This document shows positions 60,423-64,000 of a DNA stretch of 64,000 bases, piece by piece; within the stretch, counting starts at the first letter, position 1, and every line of letters starts with the position of its first letter. Source of the DNA: JAOEGB01 sp041262585 (lineage in GTDB: Bacteria > Actinomycetota > Actinomycetes > Streptosporangiales > Streptosporangiaceae); contig NZ_JBGCBZ010000025.1 of the NCBI RefSeq assembly GCF_041262585.1, forward strand, positions 36,014 to 100,013, in the 5' to 3' direction. Both the position numbers and the translations under genes were made by a program. The notes beneath the pieces are model-generated. The model saw only the letters and a list, made by a program, of their open reading frames with translations. It had not been told where the DNA came from and did no database searches.

Positions 60423-60623
60423 TTGGTCGGCAGGCAGGGCAGGGTCACGGGCAAGATCGGCCCAGGCCTTGTCGGTGAGGTCATGGTGCCGATCCGCGGG
60501 GGTGTCGAGGCGTTCTACGCCTATCCGAGCGTGCCCGACGAGGAGATCGCGGTCGGCGCGATCATCATCGTCGTGGAGTACTCACCGCCGCGCACGGTCT
60601 ACGTCGTTCGCGCGGTCGTCTGA
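60423..60623 (+). CDS. NfeD-like OB-fold protein, 66 aa
   Basis: TTG 60423 starts a small beta-barrel-like protein (GRVTGKIGPGLVGEVMVPIR, EEIAVGAIIIVVEYSPPRTV). Pattern and place just before flotillin genes fit the OB-fold part of NfeD-type partners of SPFH proteins. No membrane segment is present, unlike full-length NfeD. It probably forms an operon with the flotillin gene 37 bp downstream. Confidence 0.65.
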   Translation: MVGRQGRVTGKIGPGLVGEVMVPIRGGVEAFYAYPSVPDEEIAVGAIIIVVEYSPPRTVYVVRAVV

Positions 60624-60659
60624 CTCCCTCTCAGCTCCCCCCAAATCGCGGAGGCACGC

Positions 60660-62117
60660 ATGCCTACGGAGTTCCTTGTTCTGGCCGGAGCGGTAATCGT
60701 CGCCCTGGTCATCGTCACCATGCTGTTCAAGGCCGTATGGCGGGTCGCCGAACCCAACGAGGCGCTCATCATCTCGGGCCTCGGCGCCCGGTCGAAGAAC
60801 GAGCTGGCCGACAGCCTCGGCTTCAAGATCGTCACAGGTAAGGGCACCGCGGTGCTGCCCGGGTTCCAGACCGCCCGCCGGCTCCGGCTGGACAGCCGGG
60901 CCACCAATCTGCAGGTCTCCTGCGTCACCCAGCAGGGCATCCCGGTCCACGTGCGCGGTGTCGTCATCTACAAGGTGGGCGACGACTTCGCCAGCATCGC
61001 CAACGCCGCCCGGCGGTTCCTCGACCAGCAGGACTCCATGAACGGCGCCATCCACGAGCTGTTCACCGGCCACCTGCGCTCGATCATCGGCAACCTGACG
61101 GTCGAGGACCTCATCCTCAACCGCGAGCGGCTCACGAGCGAGGTGCGCAGCTCGGCCGCCGACGAGATGAGCAAGCTCGGCCTGGTCGTCGACTCTCTCC
61201 AGATCCAGGAGATCGAGGACGAGACCGGTTACATCACGAACCTCGGCAAGCCGCACGCCGCCAAGATCGCCGCCGCCGCGCGCATCGCCGAGGCGCAGCG
61301 CGACCAGGAGGCGACCGAGGCCGAGCAGGTCGCCGCCGCCAAGAAGGCCGCCGCGATCCGGGAGTCGCAGATCCAGCAGGCCGGATATCAGGCCGAGGTG
61401 GACCAGGCCGCGGCCAAGGCGAGGCAGGCCGGGCCGCTGTCGGACGCCACCGCCCGTCAGGAGGTCGTCGTCCAGGAGACCAGGGCCGCCGAGCTGGAGG
61501 CCCAGCTCGCGGAGCAGCGGCTCCAGTCCCAGGTGCGCAAGCCGGCGGACGCCAAGGCGTACGAGACCGTGACCCTCTCCCAGGCCGAGCGCGACGCCCG
61601 CATCGCCCAGGCCGAAGCCGAGGCCCGCGAGACCGAGCTACGGGCGGCCGCGCAGGCGTCGCAGGTCAAGCAGGCGGCCGCGGCCGAGGCCGAGTCGGTA
61701 CGGCTCCGCGGTGAGGCCGCGGCGGCGGCCACCCAGTCGACCGGTCTGGCGGAGGCCGAGTCCGCGCGCGCCCGGGGTCTGGCCGAGGCGGAGGCCGCCA
61801 AGGCGAGGGGTCTCGCCGAGGCGGAGGCGATCCGCGCCCGGTCCGAGGCGCTGGCCGAGAACCAGGAGGCCGTCATCGCGCAGCAGCTCGCCGAGAACTG
61901 GCCGCAGATCGTCGAGGCGGGCTCGAAGGCCTTCGGCAACGTGGACCACATGGTCGTGCTGAACGGCGCCCAGGGCATCGAGGAGATGCTCGCCAAGGCG
62001 CTCACGCTGGGCGGCACCGGCCTTGGCCTGGCCCGTTCCCTGCTGGCCAACGGAACCCCGGCCGGCCTGAACGGCGCCGTGCCCCCCGCGACGAAGGCGG
62101 CCGACTCCGCCTCCTGA
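60660..62117 (+). CDS. Flotillin-like SPFH protein 1
   Basis: The 485-aa product has an N-terminal membrane segment (LAGAVIVALVIVTMLF), an SPFH/band 7 domain (about 40-190) and a long Ala/Glu coiled coil with AEAE and AEQ repeats (about 195-420), ending in a compact segment (NVDHMVVLNGAQGIEEMLAK). Flotillins form oligomeric membrane scaffolds. The next gene is a close paralogue. Confidence 0.93.
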   Translation: MPTEFLVLAGAVIVALVIVTMLFKAVWRVAEPNEALIISGLGARSKNELADSLGFKIVTGKGTAVLPGFQTARRLRLDSRATNLQVSCVTQQGIPVHVRGVVIYKVGDDFASIANAARRFLDQQDSMNGAIHELFTGHLRSIIGNLTVEDLILNRERLTSEVRSSAADEMSKLGLVVDSLQIQEIEDETGYITNLGKPHAAKIAAAARIAEAQRDQEATEAEQVAAAKKAAAIRESQIQQAGYQAEVDQAAAKARQAGPLSDATARQEVVVQETRAAELEAQLAEQRLQSQVRKPADAKAYETVTLSQAERDARIAQAEAEARETELRAAAQASQVKQAAAAEAESVRLRGEAAAAATQSTGLAEAESARARGLAEAEAAKARGLAEAEAIRARSEALAENQEAVIAQQLAENWPQIVEAGSKAFGNVDHMVVLNGAQGIEEMLAKALTLGGTGLGLARSLLANGTPAGLNGAVPPATKAADSAS

Positions 62118-62164
62118 CCACCTGTCCCGACCCCGTCATCCGACCCTCGTACGGCTTCCGCTCT

Positions 62165-62205
62165 CGCGTACGGCCCCGGCCATGCAGGGGCGGGAGCCGT
62201 ACGCG
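62165..62205. terminator. Hairpin between the flotillin genes
   Basis: CGCGTACGGC pairs with GCCGTACGCG around a 21-nt loop that itself contains complementary CCC/GGG. It could stop or attenuate transcription between the two flotillin genes. Confidence 0.5.
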
Positions 62206-62326
62206 AACTCCGGGCAGATCGGCTCTTGCTCCTGGAGTGATCCGGAGTTACCTTCATGAGCGGTGTGCCGGGAAGCCTGGTCGGCAGTGAGTGTCCCTGT
62301 CCCTATGAGGCCCTCCTGGAGGTGCC

Positions 62327-63703
62327 ATGGACGTGCTCTGGTCGACCGTAGCCGCCGGAGTCCTCATCGTTCTGATCGTCTTGTTCAAGCTGATCTGGCG
62401 GGTCGCCGAGCCCAACGAGGCGATCATTATCTCGGGCCTCGGCGCCCGGGGGCGCAACCGCGAAACCGCCGACAGTCTCGGCTTCAAGATCGTAACTGGA
62501 AAGGGCACCCTGGTGCTGCCCGGATTCCAGACCGCGCGCAGGCTCTCGCTCGACAGCCGGGTATCGGAGCTGCAGGTCTCCTGCGTGACGAAGCAGGGCA
62601 TCCCGGTCCATATCACCAGCGTGGTGATCTACAAGGTCGGCGACGACTACGCCTCCATAGCCAATGCCGCCCGCCGGTTCCTCGACCAGCAGAAGAAGAT
62701 CGACGACAAGACCCACCAGCTCTTCGCGGGCCATCTGCGCTCGATCATCGGCAACCTCACCGTCGAGGATCTGATCGTCAACCGTGAAGCGCTGACCAAT
62801 GAGGCCCGTTCGTCGTCGGCCGACGAGATGGGCAAGCTCGGCCTGGTCGTGGACTCGCTCCAGATCCAGGAGATCGAGGACATGACCGGCTACATCACCA
62901 ACCTCGGCAGGCCCCACGCCGCGGCGATCTCCGCCGCCGCTCGGATGGCCGAGGCGGAGAGCTACCAGCAGGCCACCGCGGCCGAGCAGGAAGCGGAGAT
63001 CAAGAAGGCGGCAGCCGTACGGCAGGCCAGAATCCAGCAGTCCGGCTACCAGGCGGAGGTGGACCGCGCGGCGGCCATCGCGAGGCAGGCGGGGCCCCTC
63101 TCGGAGGCGACCGCCCGCCAGGAGGTCGTCGTCCAGGAGACGAAGGCGGCCGAACTGGAGGCGCGGCTCGCCGAGCAGCGGCTCGAAGGCCAGGTCCGCA
63201 GGCCCGCGGACGCGCGGGCGTACGAGACGGTGACGTTGGCCGAAGCCGACAGGAAGGCCCAGGTGTCGCGCGCCCAGGCCGAGGCGGAGGGCATCCGGCT
63301 GCGCGGCGAGGCCGAGGCGGAAGCGGCCAGGGTGCGCGGTCTCGCGGAGGCGGAGGCGGCCCGGGCGAAGGGCCTCGCCATCGCCGAGTCGATCAAAGCG
63401 CGCGCGGAGGCCCTCTCGCAGAACCAGGAGGCCGTGGTGGCCCAGCAGCTCGCCGAGCGGTGGCCGGAGATCGTGGAGGCGGGCGGGAAGGCGCTGGGAA
63501 ACGTCGACCACATGGTCATCCTCAACGGCGCTCAGGGGATCGAGGAGACCCTGGCCAAGGTGATCGCGCTCGGCGGCACCGGCCTCGGCGTCGCCCGCTC
63601 TCTGCTCTCCAGCACACCGACCCCCAGCACACCGACGCCCGGCACACCGACGCCCGGCACACCCATCACCGAGGGACCGGCCGAGACAACCCCTCCGGCA
63701 TGA
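62327..63703 (+). CDS. Flotillin-like SPFH protein 2
   Basis: The 458-aa product shares almost the whole SPFH and coiled-coil layout with the preceding gene, including EPNEAIIISGLGARGRN, GFKIVTGKGTLVLPGFQTAR and NVDHMVILNGAQGIEETLAK. It has its own membrane segment and a Thr/Pro tail (TPTPSTPTPGTP). A tandem duplication is the simplest origin; the coiled coils have diverged more. Confidence 0.93.
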   Translation: MDVLWSTVAAGVLIVLIVLFKLIWRVAEPNEAIIISGLGARGRNRETADSLGFKIVTGKGTLVLPGFQTARRLSLDSRVSELQVSCVTKQGIPVHITSVVIYKVGDDYASIANAARRFLDQQKKIDDKTHQLFAGHLRSIIGNLTVEDLIVNREALTNEARSSSADEMGKLGLVVDSLQIQEIEDMTGYITNLGRPHAAAISAAARMAEAESYQQATAAEQEAEIKKAAAVRQARIQQSGYQAEVDRAAAIARQAGPLSEATARQEVVVQETKAAELEARLAEQRLEGQVRRPADARAYETVTLAEADRKAQVSRAQAEAEGIRLRGEAEAEAARVRGLAEAEAARAKGLAIAESIKARAEALSQNQEAVVAQQLAERWPEIVEAGGKALGNVDHMVILNGAQGIEETLAKVIALGGTGLGVARSLLSSTPTPSTPTPGTPTPGTPITEGPAETTPPA

Positions 63704-63895
63704 TCATGCATGGGCTCCCGTGCGACCCTTCCGGCCTGCGTCAACGTTCAGCGTGATCATGCCCACGTTCCCGCGTGTGTCCGCTGGCCTTACGAATTCG
63801 GCTTCGTGATCACGCGCCCGGGGACCGCATGATCACGTGCCGCGAGCTCCCAGGTCGAGGGGCCGGCCCGGGAACTCGTGCATGATCACGAGCTG
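63700..63895. repeat. Dispersed intergenic repeat, second group
   Basis: Copies of ATGATCATGCATGGGCTCCC (63700-63719), CGTGATCATGCCCACG...TCCCGCG (63752-63775), and more diverged CGTGATCACGCGCCC (about 63805), CATGATCACGTGCCG (about 63829) and CATGATCACGAGCTG (about 63881) occur in the gap after the second flotillin gene. The shared core is TGATCA followed by TGC/CGC and a TCCCGCG-like end. Confidence 0.75.
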
Positions 63896-63919
63896 TGGAT
63901 GACCACAACGCCGTTGCGT

Positions 63920-64000
63920 TTAGCGTCGGGGACGGGAGGCAAGTCCCTTCTCGAAGATCGTGACGTCGGCGTGGAAGCTGTAGGTCTGTGTGGTTGCGGG
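63920..64000 (-). CDS. C-terminal end of an unidentified gene, partial
   Basis: A minus-strand frame entering from the window edge encodes 26 residues ending YSFHADVTIFEKGLASRPRR and a TAA at 63922-63920. The amino-acid composition is protein-like. Nothing can be said of its function. The 63704-63919 gap before it holds only the dispersed repeats. Confidence 0.5.
   Translation of the reverse strand, partial: PATTQTYSFHADVTIFEKGLASRPRR

Overview
The window is high-GC DNA with actinomycete gene content: conservon (CvnABCD) operons, an ECF sigma/CU044_5270 pair, Tat-exported oxidoreductases, xylose genes under a ROK repressor, and many GTG/TTG starts and 4-nt start/stop overlaps. The mix of families suggests a member of the Streptosporangiales; this is inferred from gene content, with no marker gene to confirm it.

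Positions 1 to about 16,923 are one end of an integrated conjugative element. It carries a large serine integrase, a translationally coupled serine-recombinase homologue without the catalytic serine, a TraB/FtsK-like DNA pump inside a run of small coupled membrane-protein genes, XRE/HTH regulators, and many small genes of unknown function. Three minus-strand promoters share the 14-mer ACCGTACGCCTATG (plus-strand reading). The right junction is visible: immediately beyond it is the C-terminal two thirds of a MaoC-type dehydratase gene without its 5' part, so the element sits inside maoC. The left end and any replication gene lie outside the window.

Positions 17-25 kb are chromosomal: tRNA-Arg(ACG) with its terminator, a DUF2945 gene beside a broken DUF3140-like remnant, an ECF sigma factor with its CU044_5270 partner, a decayed SRPBCC gene abutting an IS66-type remnant, a secreted Thr/Arg-rich tandem-repeat protein, a Tat-exported molybdopterin oxidoreductase and a Tat-exported Dyp peroxidase.

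Positions 25-40 kb are rich in polysaccharide-active and redox genes: a single-chain sigma factor/zinc-finger anti-sigma/transmembrane/GH128-like protein, a CBM32-DUF1996 protein, DUF305 and ferric-reductase-like proteins, an AhpD-like protein, a ROK repressor with its own operator, a CBM32-GH46 chitosanase, and a 1246-aa double beta-helix protein whose CBM32 is nearly identical in DNA to that of the chitosanase.

Positions 40-64 kb hold a CtpI-like P-type ATPase behind a leader with tiny ORFs, a STAS protein, a secreted Cys-containing protein, a VOC protein, xylR-xylAB with a palindromic operator, a CvnA-CvnC pair convergent with a complete cvnABCD operon, an SDR, an acyltransferase, and an NfeD-like gene followed by two tandem flotillin genes. 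A dispersed TGATCATGCA-type intergenic repeat occurs after the SDR and after the second flotillin.
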